Positions 44,146-51,657 of a stretch of 64,000 nt of DNA are shown here, piece by piece. The DNA is from Streptomyces cylindrosporus (lineage in GTDB: Bacteria; Actinomycetota; Actinomycetes; Streptomycetales; Streptomycetaceae): assembly GCF_022698165.1 (NCBI RefSeq), contig NZ_JALDAY010000004.1, positions 310,001 to 374,000 on the forward strand, read 5' to 3'. The number at the start of each line of letters is the position of its first letter. Position 1 is the stretch's first letter. The position numbers were made by a program, and so were the translations under genes. The notes under the pieces were generated by a model. That model had not been told where the DNA came from, made no database searches, and saw nothing but the letters and a program-made list of their open reading frames with translations.

Positions 44146-44919
44146 TCAGCGCGTGCGATATGTCCTGTTCCGTTCGGCGAACAGCTCCGCCTGCCGTTCG
44201 TCCGGGAGGTTGCCGAGCGAGATGAGGTGCGGGGCCTGCGCGTACCCGGCGGCGAGCGCGGCCTCCCGGGCGGACCACAGGGCGCGGACGGTGCCCTGGA
44301 CGCCCTCCGGCGGGTAGTCGGCGATGACGGACGCGCATGCGGTCGCCGCCGCCAACTCCGCACCGGGTTCCGTCAGTTCGGAGACCAGCCCGATCTCGTA
44401 CGCCCGCCGCGCGCCAAGGCGTTCGGCGGTACCCATGAGCATCGTCCGGGCGACCTCCCCGTGCGGCATCCGCTGCCCCATCAGCACCGACTCGTAGGCG
44501 CTGACCATGCCGTAGGTGGTGTGCGGGTCGAAGAAGGTCGCGGTGGGGCCGGCGATCAGGAAGTCGCACTCGCCGAGCAGGTAGAAGGCACCGCCGCAGG
44601 CCATGCCCCGGACGGCGGCGATGACGGGTTTCCAGAGGTCGTTGGACTTCGGCCCGATGCGCAGGAGCGGATCGTCGATCATGTACGGCGATCCCGGCTG
44701 CGGGACCACCGAGTCCCGGTCCAGGCCCGTACAGAAGGCCCGCTCGCCCGCGCCGGTGAGGACGACGGCCCGGGTGTCCGCGTCGAAACGCAACTCCCGC
44801 CACACCTCGGCCAGTTCGGCGGCCATGGCGAGGTCGACGGCGTTCAGGCGCTCCGGCCGGTTCAGGGTCACCACGGTGACGCCGGTGTCCTTGTCACCCG
44901 ACACGAGCAGGGTGTTCAC
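44146..44919 (-). CDS. Enoyl-CoA hydratase/isomerase family protein (crotonase)
   Basis: A 257-residue crotonase: VTVVTLNRPERLNAVDLAM at the N-terminus, the first oxyanion motif ERAFCTGLDRDSV, and VRGMACGGAFYLLGECDFLIAGPTATFF for the second. It would hydrate or cleave an enoyl-CoA. Starts with the GTG at 44919, which overlaps the DUF35 stop (GTGA). It is the last gene of the thiolase-like/DUF35/crotonase operon under operator site 7. Confidence 0.88.
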   Translation of the reverse strand: MNTLLVSGDKDTGVTVVTLNRPERLNAVDLAMAAELAEVWRELRFDADTRAVVLTGAGERAFCTGLDRDSVVPQPGSPYMIDDPLLRIGPKSNDLWKPVIAAVRGMACGGAFYLLGECDFLIAGPTATFFDPHTTYGMVSAYESVLMGQRMPHGEVARTMLMGTAERLGARRAYEIGLVSELTEPGAELAAATACASVIADYPPEGVQGTVRALWSAREAALAAGYAQAPHLISLGNLPDERQAELFAERNRTYRTR

Positions 44920-45323
44920 GCCGACACCCACTGCGGCAGCCCGCCCGCGAACACGACCCGCACCTTCGCCCCGATCCGGATCCGCTCCACCGCCACCGAG
45001 TCGAGTCGCGCCCCCGCCTCGGCGACCAGATTGCCGACCAGACGGATCCGCGGGGCCTCCTCCAGCTCGACGACGATCACGTTGTACGGGGCCTGTGCCG
45101 CGTAGTCGGGCAGCAGCGGCGGGTGCGGGACGACGTACGACCAGACGCGCCCGCGCCCCGAGACGGGCCGCCACTCGGCCGCGAAGGACTGGCAGTGCGG
45201 GCAGCAGGGGCGGGGCGGGAAGCGGAGCTCGCCGCAGTCCGCGCAGGCCTGCACGCGCAGTTCGCCCTCGGCCGCGTACCGCCAGAAGGGGGCGCCGTCG
45301 GTGTCCTTGACCGGGTCCAGCAT
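44916..45323 (-). CDS. DUF35 zinc-ribbon/OB-fold protein
   Basis: A 135-residue protein with the zinc ribbon CADCGELRFPPRPCCPHC (about residues 27-44) and an OB-fold containing VWSYVVPHPPLLPDYAAQAPYNVIVVEL. It lies directly between a thiolase-like gene (one base away) and a crotonase gene (overlapping), matching the Ltp2/DUF35 arrangement of steroid side-chain retro-aldolases. It probably forms a complex with the thiolase-like protein and positions the acyl-CoA. Starts at the ATG at 45323. Confidence 0.9.
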   Translation of the reverse strand: MLDPVKDTDGAPFWRYAAEGELRVQACADCGELRFPPRPCCPHCQSFAAEWRPVSGRGRVWSYVVPHPPLLPDYAAQAPYNVIVVELEEAPRIRLVGNLVAEAGARLDSVAVERIRIGAKVRVVFAGGLPQWVSA

Positions 45324-45324
45324 G

Positions 45325-46476
45325 TCAACTCCTGTTGGTCAGCAGCAGCGCGGAGGTCGGAACGCCCTCGCCGGCGGTCACGAGGCAGGTGCCGGCGTCC
45401 GGGACCTGTGCGGTGCTGGTGCCCCGCAGCTGCCGTACGCCTTCGTTGATGAGGTTGAACCCGTGGACGTAGGCCTCGCTCAGCCCCCCGCCGCCGGTGT
45501 TGATCGGCAGCCGGCCGCCGGTCTCCAGGGCGCCCTGCTCGGTGAAGGCGCCGCCCTCGCCGCGGCCGCAGAAGCCGTAGCCCTCCAGGGAGAGCGGGAT
45601 CAGCGCGGTGAACGCGTCGTAGATCTGGGCGACATCGACGTCCTGGGGTGTGAAGTCGGCGTGTTTCCACAGGTGTCGGGCCGCGGTCCAGGCGGGGCCG
45701 GTGAGCGGGTCGTCGTTCCAGTAGTTGACCATGCCGTGGTGCTGGGCGGGCAGGCCCTGGGCGGCGGAGTGGACGTACACGGGCCGCCGCCGGCAGTCGC
45801 GCGCCCGCTCCCTGCCGACCACCACGCACGCCAACGCCCCGTCCGTCTCGAGGCAGTTGTCGAAGAGGCAGAGGGGCTCGCTGATCCAGCGGGAGGTCAT
45901 GTACATCTCGCGGGTCAGCGGGCGCTCGTACATGATCGCGGCGGGGTTCTGGTTGGCGCGGTTGCGGCAGGCGAGGGCGACGTTGAAGAGATGGTCGCGG
46001 GTCGCGCCGTACTCGTGCATGTAGCGGCGCGTCAGCATGGCTATCTCGTCGGCGGGGCGGAGCAGGCCGAAGGGGCGGGTCCACTGGGCCGGGGTGGGGA
46101 GTTGGACGGTCGTGTTCTTCCAGGGGCGCGGTCCGCTGCCGCGCTTGCGCGACCGCCAGGCGACGCCGACGGTGGCCTGGCCGGCGGCTATCGCGGCGGC
46201 CAGGTGGGCGACCGTGGCGCACGAACCGCCGCCGCCGTAGCCGACCTTGCTGAAGAAGGTCAGGTCCCCGAAGCCGACCGCCTTCGCCAGCTCGACCTCG
46301 TCCGTCTCCTCCATCGTGTACGAGGCGAGGGCGTCGACCTCGCCGGGGGCGATCCCGGCGTCGTCGAGGGCGGCTAACACCGCCCGGCAGGCGAGGGTTC
46401 TCTCGTCGTCTTCGAGGTTCTTGGCGAAGGGTGTCTGACCGATGCCCACGATCGCCGTCGCGTCCTTGAAGGTCAC
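45325..46476 (-). CDS. Thiolase-like lipid-transfer protein (Ltp2 type), cysteine absent
   Basis: A 383-residue thiolase-fold protein. The nucleophile region reads GYGGGGSCATVAHLAAAIAAG; by spacing to AAIAAG the nucleophile position is glycine, not the nearby Cys. The C-terminal half has VAQIYDAFTALIPLSLEGYGFCGRGEGGAFTEQG and NTGGGGLSEAYVHG, as in the protein at 37015. With the adjacent DUF35 protein this fits a retro-aldol CoA lyase (inference). I prefer the GTG at 46476 because GGAGGT lies 9 bases ahead; an upstream GTG at 46497 is less likely. It diverges from the FadD3-like gene. Confidence 0.87.
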   Translation of the reverse strand: MTFKDATAIVGIGQTPFAKNLEDDERTLACRAVLAALDDAGIAPGEVDALASYTMEETDEVELAKAVGFGDLTFFSKVGYGGGGSCATVAHLAAAIAAGQATVGVAWRSRKRGSGPRPWKNTTVQLPTPAQWTRPFGLLRPADEIAMLTRRYMHEYGATRDHLFNVALACRNRANQNPAAIMYERPLTREMYMTSRWISEPLCLFDNCLETDGALACVVVGRERARDCRRRPVYVHSAAQGLPAQHHGMVNYWNDDPLTGPAWTAARHLWKHADFTPQDVDVAQIYDAFTALIPLSLEGYGFCGRGEGGAFTEQGALETGGRLPINTGGGGLSEAYVHGFNLINEGVRQLRGTSTAQVPDAGTCLVTAGEGVPTSALLLTNRS

Positions 46477-46507
46477 GCTGCACGCACCTCCGCACACTGT
46501 GAGGCCT

Positions 46508-46524
46508 GCTGACAGCCCGTCAGG
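46508..46524. promoter_or_regulatory. Palindromic operator, site 7a (GCTGACAGCCCGTCAGG)
   Basis: A 17-bp dyad 32 bases upstream of the thiolase-like start, one of two copies (centres 27 bp apart) between divergent regulon operons. Confidence 0.66.
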
Positions 46525-46534
46525 CTACAGCTAA

Positions 46535-46551
46535 TCTGACGGGTAGTCAGC
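46535..46551. promoter_or_regulatory. Palindromic operator, site 7b (TCTGACGGGTAGTCAGC)
   Basis: The second copy, 35 bases upstream of the FadD3-like ATG. Each copy is nearer one of the two divergent operons, so both directions can be repressed. Confidence 0.66.
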
Positions 46552-46586
46552 TAATGGGTCGCTGGTTCCTTGTGCGGGGAGGGCCG

Positions 46587-48143
46587 ATGGTGGAGTGGCG
46601 GAGCATTCCGGAGCTGGTCCGCTGGTCGGCGCGGCGGTACGCGTCGACCGAGGCGGTGGTGGAGGGCCGTACCCGGATCTCGTACGGCGAACTGGGCGAC
46701 CGGGTGGAGCGCGCGGCGGCGGCCTGTGTCGCCGCCGGGGTCGAACCGGGCGACCGGGTGGGCATCTGGGCGCCCAACTCCCTGGACTGGATCGTCTCGG
46801 CGCTCGGGGCGGTGTCGGCGGGCGCGGTGCTGGTGCCGCTCAACACCCGCTTCAAGGGCGGCGAGGCGGTGGACGTGCTGCGGCGGAGCGGGGCGCGGCT
46901 GCTGTTCGTGACCGGGACGTTCCTCGGCACCTCGTACGTGGCCTCGCTGCGGCGGGCGCTCGCGGAGGGGGGCGGGGTGCCCGGGCTGGAGCAGGTGGTG
47001 GTGCTGTCGGACGACGCGCCGGCCGACTTCCGGACGTGGAAGGACTTCCTGGCGGCCGGGGACGGCGTCGGGGCGGCCGAAGTCCACGCGCGTTCAGCTC
47101 AGTTGGACGGCTCGATGCCCTCGGACATCGTGTTCACGTCCGGCACGACAGGACGCTCCAAGGGCGTGGTGATCACGCATGCCCAGTCGCTCAGGGCGTA
47201 CGAGATCTGGTGCGACCTGGCGGGACTGCGGCAGGGCGACCGCTACCTGATCGTCAACCCCTTCTTCCACACGTTCGGCTACAAGGCCGGGGTGCTGGCC
47301 TGTCTCATGCGGGGCGCGACGATGATTCCCCAGCCGGTGTTCGGCGTCGACACCGTCCTGGCCAACATCGCGGCGGAACGGGTGTCCGTGCTGCCGGGTC
47401 CGCCGACCCTCCACCAGTCCCTGCTGGACCATCCGGCGCGGGACGCCCACGACCTGTCCGCCCTCCGGCTCGTGGTGACCGGCGCCGCGGTGGTGCCGCT
47501 CCAGCTGGTGGAGCGGCTGCGCGGCGAACTGGGCGTGGAGACCGTCCTGACGGCGTACGGCCTCTCGGAGGCCAGCGGCATCGTGACGATGTGCCGGCGC
47601 GGCGACGACCCGAAGGTGATCGCCGCGACGTCCGGGCGGGCCATACCCGGCACGGAGGTGCGGGTCGCGGCCCCGGCCGGGCAGCCCGGCGAGGTCCTGG
47701 TGCGCGGCTTCAACGTGATGCGCGGCTACTACGAGGACGCGGCGGCCACGGCCGAGGCGCTGACCGAGGACGGCTGGCTGCACACCGGTGACGTCGGCGT
47801 CCTGGACGCGGCCGGGAACCTCCGGATCACCGACCGGATCAAGGACATGTTCATCGTCGGCGGCTTCAACGCCTACCCGGCGGAGATAGAGCAACTCCTC
47901 GGCGTCCACCCGGACGTGGCCGACGTCGCCGTGATCGGCGTACCGGACCCGCGGCTCGGCGAGGTCGGGAAGGCCTATGTGGTGCGGCGGGCGGCGTCGG
48001 TGCTCACGGCGGACGACCTGATCGCCTGGGCCCGGCGCGAGATGGCCAACTACAAGGTGCCCAGGGAGGTGGAGTTCGTGCCGGAGCTGCCGCGCAACGC
48101 GAGCGGGAAGGTGGTCAAGGGAGAGCTGCGCGGCCGTGGTTGA
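46587..48143 (+). CDS. FadD3-like acyl-CoA ligase
   Basis: A 518-residue AMP-forming CoA ligase. Motifs: FTSGTTGRSKGVVITH (P-loop), the FadD3-like segment PFFHTFGYKAGVLACLMRGA, VLPGPPTLHQSLLDHP, YGLSEASG, GWLHTGDVG, and ELPRNASGKVVKGELR with the catalytic lysine. FadD3 enzymes of mycobacteria activate the C/D-ring propionate of steroids (HIP). Similarity suggests a bulky ring-bearing acid but does not prove a steroid. I chose the ATG at 46587 for its GGGGAGGG site rather than the frame opening at 46554. Confidence 0.87.
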   Translation: MVEWRSIPELVRWSARRYASTEAVVEGRTRISYGELGDRVERAAAACVAAGVEPGDRVGIWAPNSLDWIVSALGAVSAGAVLVPLNTRFKGGEAVDVLRRSGARLLFVTGTFLGTSYVASLRRALAEGGGVPGLEQVVVLSDDAPADFRTWKDFLAAGDGVGAAEVHARSAQLDGSMPSDIVFTSGTTGRSKGVVITHAQSLRAYEIWCDLAGLRQGDRYLIVNPFFHTFGYKAGVLACLMRGATMIPQPVFGVDTVLANIAAERVSVLPGPPTLHQSLLDHPARDAHDLSALRLVVTGAAVVPLQLVERLRGELGVETVLTAYGLSEASGIVTMCRRGDDPKVIAATSGRAIPGTEVRVAAPAGQPGEVLVRGFNVMRGYYEDAAATAEALTEDGWLHTGDVGVLDAAGNLRITDRIKDMFIVGGFNAYPAEIEQLLGVHPDVADVAVIGVPDPRLGEVGKAYVVRRAASVLTADDLIAWARREMANYKVPREVEFVPELPRNASGKVVKGELRGRG

Positions 48144-48158
48144 CCGCGGACACGCCTC

Positions 48159-48193
48159 GGCCGCGGCGGCTCCCCCTCGGTGCCGCCGCGGCC
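48159..48193. terminator. Terminator hairpin after the FadD3-like gene
   Basis: Perfect 12-bp arms GGCCGCGGCGGC / GCCGCCGCGGCC with an 11-base loop, starting 15 bases after the ligase stop, in the convergent gap before the repeat-peptide gene. Symmetric, so likely bidirectional. Confidence 0.7.
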
Positions 48194-48206
48194 GTCCCCG
48201 TGTGGG

Positions 48207-48224
48207 AAAAAAGCCTGATCAGGC
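48207..48224 (-). terminator. Terminator of the repeat-peptide gene with U-tract
   Basis: On the minus strand GCCTGATCAGGC (a perfect palindrome that includes the gene's TGA stop) is followed directly by six T. This is a compact intrinsic terminator, with a U-run rarely seen in this GC-rich genome. Confidence 0.6.
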
Positions 48225-48401
48225 CTTCTCGTCGGTCGCGTGCAGGTTGTCCGGCGTGACCGTGGCGGTGCCGCTGTCCGCCTTGAGCGGGTTCACCCCG
48301 GTGAGCGGCTCGCTGGTCGCGTGCAGGTTGTCCGGGCTGACCTCGGTGCCGTCCTCGACGTCCGTGGCGTGCAGGTTGTCCGTGGTGTTCTCGTCGCTCA
48401 T
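48219..48401 (-). CDS. Small acidic protein with three DNLHAT repeats
   Basis: A 60-residue protein starting MSDENTT. The hexapeptide DNLHAT occurs at residues 8-13, 24-29 and 51-56, the last two preceded by Ser/Thr-Pro. There is no Cys, no Trp and no hydrophobic segment, and the net charge is strongly acidic. The DNA encoding the repeats is itself nearly identical. It has its own GGGGAGG ribosome site 8 bases before the ATG at 48401 and its own terminator. I do not recognise the family. The repeats look like a multi-core peptide precursor or a repeat that binds a partner, but no maturation enzyme is adjacent. Confidence 0.8.
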   Translation of the reverse strand: MSDENTTDNLHATDVEDGTEVSPDNLHATSEPLTGVNPLKADSGTATVTPDNLHATDEKA

Positions 48402-48586
48402 GACGACTGCCTCCCCGTTCGGGTTCCTTGATGTGGCCGCCGGCCCGGCGACTCCCCCGAGGGCCGCCGGGCCGGCTTCGTGACCGCTCACCGTAGTGCA
48501 ACGGCCCAGGTCGACCCGTCTGCCCCCCGACGCGACGGAACGACAGGACCAGAGTGCCGGGTGGCGATAAACGAACGATGAACGCC

Positions 48587-49360
48587 CTACTTGGTCCTCG
48601 ACCGCCGGTACTCCTCGACCACCAGGTCGGTCAGCTCGGCCACCGACGTCTGAGACGTGCGCTTGTCGAAGGTGATCTCACCGTGCTGAAGCAGGTTGAC
48701 CCGGTCGCAGACCTCGAAGACCTGGGCGTAGTTGTGGGCGATGATGATGACGGAGACCTCGCCGCGGGCCTTGAGGTCGTTGACCAGGTCGAGGATGAGT
48801 GCGCCTTCCTTGGCGCCCATCGCGGCCAGGGGCTCGTCGAGAAGGAGCACCTTGGCCTCGGAGTAGACCGAGCGGGCCACGGCGATGGCCTGGCGCTGGC
48901 CGCCGGAGAGCTTGGCGACCTCGACGTCGACCGAGGGGATGTTCACCCCCATCTCGTCCAGGTGCTCCTGGGCGAGCTTGCGCATCGCGCGGTTGTGCAG
49001 CAGCCGGGTGGGCCGGATCATCTCCCGGTTCAGGAACATGTTGTGGTAGACCGTCAGCTCGTTCACCAGGGCCAGGTCCTGGTACACCGCGTCGATGCCG
49101 AGCGAGCGGGCATGGTCGACCGACTTGAGCGTCACCTCCTCGCCGTTCAGGAGGATGCGGCCGGCGTCGGGCCGGTGGAACCCGCAGAGGATCTTCAACA
49201 GGGTCGACTTGCCGGCACCGTTGTCGCCGACCAGGGCGAGCACCTCACCCTTGTCCAGGCGCAGGTTCACGTCCCGCAGCGCCGTGACCGCGCCGAAGCC
49301 CTTGGCCACGTGCTCCACGGAGAGCGCGGGTGCCGCTGGCGGCTCGGTCGGCTCGCTCAT
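48587..49360 (-). CDS. Sugar ABC transporter ATP-binding protein (ribose/fructose type)
   Basis: A 257-residue single ABC ATPase: Walker A GDNGAGKST (about residue 40), signature LSGGQRQAIAVAR, Walker B VLLLDEPLAAMG, and switch IIIAHNYAQVF. It is the half-size form seen in FrcA-like importers, not the tandem RbsA form, so it would act as a homodimer. It is encoded after the permease gene with a four-base overlap. Part of the ABC operon ending here; starts at the ATG at 49360. Confidence 0.9.
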   Translation of the reverse strand: MSEPTEPPAAPALSVEHVAKGFGAVTALRDVNLRLDKGEVLALVGDNGAGKSTLLKILCGFHRPDAGRILLNGEEVTLKSVDHARSLGIDAVYQDLALVNELTVYHNMFLNREMIRPTRLLHNRAMRKLAQEHLDEMGVNIPSVDVEVAKLSGGQRQAIAVARSVYSEAKVLLLDEPLAAMGAKEGALILDLVNDLKARGEVSVIIIAHNYAQVFEVCDRVNLLQHGEITFDKRTSQTSVAELTDLVVEEYRRSRTK

Positions 49361-50409
49361 CGGCGGCCCGCCCTTCGCAGTCTGGCCAGGTACACGTTGA
49401 GCACCATGGAGAGGATGATCGCCGCGCCGAGGATGATGTTGAACGGGTTGGCGTTGATGCCGATGAGGTTGAACCCGTTGCGCAGCTCCGCGAGGACGAG
49501 CGCGCCGAGCAGCGCGCCGACGACCGTGCCCGAGCCGCCGGCCAGCGCCGTACCGCCGATGACCGCGGCGGAGACGGCGGTGAACATCGGGGACGCGCCG
49601 TCCGCACCCGCGGAGGTCGGGTCGATCGAGTCCACGCGGAAGGCCTCCAGGATGCCGGCGAAGGCCCCGAGGGCGCTGGTGGCCATGAAGTTGCCGAACT
49701 TGATGCGGCCGGTCCTGATGCCGGCCTCGCTCGCGCCGAGCGGGTTGCCGCCGGTGGCGATCGTGTGCAGGCCCCAGCGCGAGCGGGTGAGCAGCACGTG
49801 GAAGTACGCGACGATGATCAGGCACCAGATCAGTTCCGACCAGTCCGCCTGCCCGAACCAGCCGCGCACCCCGTGCGCCGCCTCCGGGATCTGCGCCGGG
49901 TAGGCGTGCGACGTGGTCAGCATGATGCCGAGGATGAGGAAGAGCATGCCGAGCGTGGCGACGAACGACGGCACCTTGAGCACGACCACCACGAAGCCGT
50001 TGACGAGACCGATGACGGCGCCGGCCAGTACCGAGCCGATGATCGCGACGATCGGGTACGTGCCGTAGTAGTCGATCATGTAGTGCATCAGGAACGGCGA
50101 CAGGGCGAAGACGGCGCCCACCGACAGATCGATCTCGCCGCTCACCAGCAGCAGCACCATGCCCGCCGCGATGATCGCGTACGGCGCCGTCTGCTGGGAG
50201 AGGTTGACGAGGTTGCTGCGGGCCAGGAAGTCCGAGTTGTTGGACCAGAAGTACAGCAGCAGGGCCACCGCGACGATGAAGATGGTGGCCTCGCGGCGGA
50301 TGACGAACGCCTCGAAGGCCAGGCGCAGCGGGCCGCTCCGCCGCACCGGCGGGGTGCCGGCCGTGGTGGTCGTCCCGCCGGTCGTGTCCTGCACGGTCCG
50401 CTCGCTCAT
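49357..50409 (-). CDS. Sugar ABC transporter permease (RbsC/FrcB-like)
   Basis: A 350-residue integral membrane protein with about 8-10 hydrophobic segments. Characteristic is TAPYAIIAAGMVLLLVSGEIDLSVGAVFALS, the family signature of BPD_transp_2 permeases (RbsC), and GGTALAGGSGTVVGALLGALVLAELRNGFNLIGI near the C-terminus. It forms the channel of the ribose-type importer with the adjacent ATPase and binding protein. Start and stop overlap both neighbours by four bases. Confidence 0.9.
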   Translation of the reverse strand: MSERTVQDTTGGTTTTAGTPPVRRSGPLRLAFEAFVIRREATIFIVAVALLLYFWSNNSDFLARSNLVNLSQQTAPYAIIAAGMVLLLVSGEIDLSVGAVFALSPFLMHYMIDYYGTYPIVAIIGSVLAGAVIGLVNGFVVVVLKVPSFVATLGMLFLILGIMLTTSHAYPAQIPEAAHGVRGWFGQADWSELIWCLIIVAYFHVLLTRSRWGLHTIATGGNPLGASEAGIRTGRIKFGNFMATSALGAFAGILEAFRVDSIDPTSAGADGASPMFTAVSAAVIGGTALAGGSGTVVGALLGALVLAELRNGFNLIGINANPFNIILGAAIILSMVLNVYLARLRRAGRR

Positions 50410-51545
50410 GCGTGTGCGATGGGGCCGGAGCGCTTGACCAACTGCTGCTTCGTGCTGGAGCCCTCGTACCGGGTCTTGGTCTGGAGATAGGGGTCGACGT
50501 TGTCCTTGGTCACGAAGAGCAGGCCGGTGTCGGTGACGCTCGGGATGACCAGTCCGCCGGAGAGCTTGTACAGCCACAGGTAGAGCACGCTCAGGAAGCC
50601 CTGCAGATAGGGCTGTTGGTCGATGGTGAAGTCGAGGTCCCCCGCCTTGATCGCGGTGAGGGTGTTCGGGTTCAGGTCGAAGCCGCCCGCGACCACGCCC
50701 TTCTGCTTGAGGCCGTACTTCTTCACGACCTTGCCGACGCTCTCCGTCGAGCCCGCGTCGACCGCGAATATGCCCTTGAGGTCCTTGTGCCCGCTGACGT
50801 ACGCGTCGATGGTCGACAGCTCCTGGGGCAGTTCCGCGCCGCTGGCGACCGACTTGAAGTCGATCGACTTGCCGGACGCCTTGATCGCGTCGGTGGCCCC
50901 GTCGATGCGCGGCTGGATGTTGAGCGCGCCCGGGGTGGCGATGAACCCCACCGCCTGTCCGCCGGAGGGCATCAGGGAGGCGATACGGCGGCCCAGCTCG
51001 ACCCCGGACTGGTAGAGGTCCTGCCCGACGTAACAGAGCCGGCTCGTCCCCGGATCCCCCTTCGCCCCGTCCGCGTTGTACGAGAGGGTCGGGATCCCGG
51101 CGTCGAGGGCCTTGCCGACGGGCGACGTGAAGGCGTTCTTGTCGACGACCGCTATGGCGATGCCGTCGGCCTTCGCGGAGATGGCCGAACTCATGGCGCT
51201 GACCATTTCCGGGACGCTCGAGTCCTTCGAGCCGGTCCACTGGAACGAGGCGTTCAGCAGCGCGCAGGCGTCCGCCGCGCCGTACTGGGTCGGAGTGAAG
51301 AACGGGTTCGTCGTGACGTGGTTGACGAACACGAACTTCCACTTCGGCGTCTTCGGGAAGTCGCCGACACCGCCGCCCGACTTGTCGCTGTCGCTCTTGT
51401 TGTCGGCCGAGCAGGCGGACAGCAAGGCCGCCGCGGCGGCCGAGGCGCTCACCACTCCGACGCCGCTCAGCAGCCGCCGCCTGGCCAGCCCGTTCAGGCC
51501 GAGCGTGTCGACGGCTTCTTCCACCTGCGGATCGATCTTCTTCAT
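50406..51545 (-). CDS. Sugar ABC transporter substrate-binding lipoprotein
   Basis: A 379-residue periplasmic-binding-protein-like fold of the ribose/galactose type. The N-terminus has LARRRLLSGVGVVSASAAAAALLSACS: a twin-arginine-like motif and a lipobox (LLSAC), so it is probably a Tat-exported lipoprotein. Sugar-binding domain segments include KFVFVNHVTTNPFFTPTQYGA, DGIAIAVVDKNAF and GIFAVDAGSTESVGKVVKKYG. The sugar is unknown. Starts at the ATG at 51545 after GGAGTGG. The palindrome CGAACGACGTTCG lies just upstream. Confidence 0.9.
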   Translation of the reverse strand: MKKIDPQVEEAVDTLGLNGLARRRLLSGVGVVSASAAAAALLSACSADNKSDSDKSGGGVGDFPKTPKWKFVFVNHVTTNPFFTPTQYGAADACALLNASFQWTGSKDSSVPEMVSAMSSAISAKADGIAIAVVDKNAFTSPVGKALDAGIPTLSYNADGAKGDPGTSRLCYVGQDLYQSGVELGRRIASLMPSGGQAVGFIATPGALNIQPRIDGATDAIKASGKSIDFKSVASGAELPQELSTIDAYVSGHKDLKGIFAVDAGSTESVGKVVKKYGLKQKGVVAGGFDLNPNTLTAIKAGDLDFTIDQQPYLQGFLSVLYLWLYKLSGGLVIPSVTDTGLLFVTKDNVDPYLQTKTRYEGSSTKQQLVKRSGPIAHA

Positions 51546-51584
51546 GACCACTCCGGCGCGCTCGGCCCATGATGCACGGTATTT

Positions 51585-51597
51585 CGAACGACGTTCG
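51585..51597. promoter_or_regulatory. Palindromic operator of the ABC operon (CGAACGACGTTCG)
   Basis: A perfect 13-bp inverted repeat 40 bases upstream of the binding-protein start. The same CGAAC-N3-GTTCG arms and spacing recur at 52611-52623 in front of the next gene, which suggests a shared regulator, perhaps LacI or ROK type. Confidence 0.6.
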
Positions 51598-51657
51598 GCA
51601 CGTTTGGTGGGGCTGAACGTAGAACTGGCCTGATATGTCGTCAAGGCCCTGAGCGGG

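Noticed and set aside
41613-44363. A 916-codon minus-strand open frame opposite the kinase gene
   Set aside because: High-GC DNA gives long antisense frames; the kinase and propeller motifs are on the plus strand, and the antisense product has no fold-like pattern.
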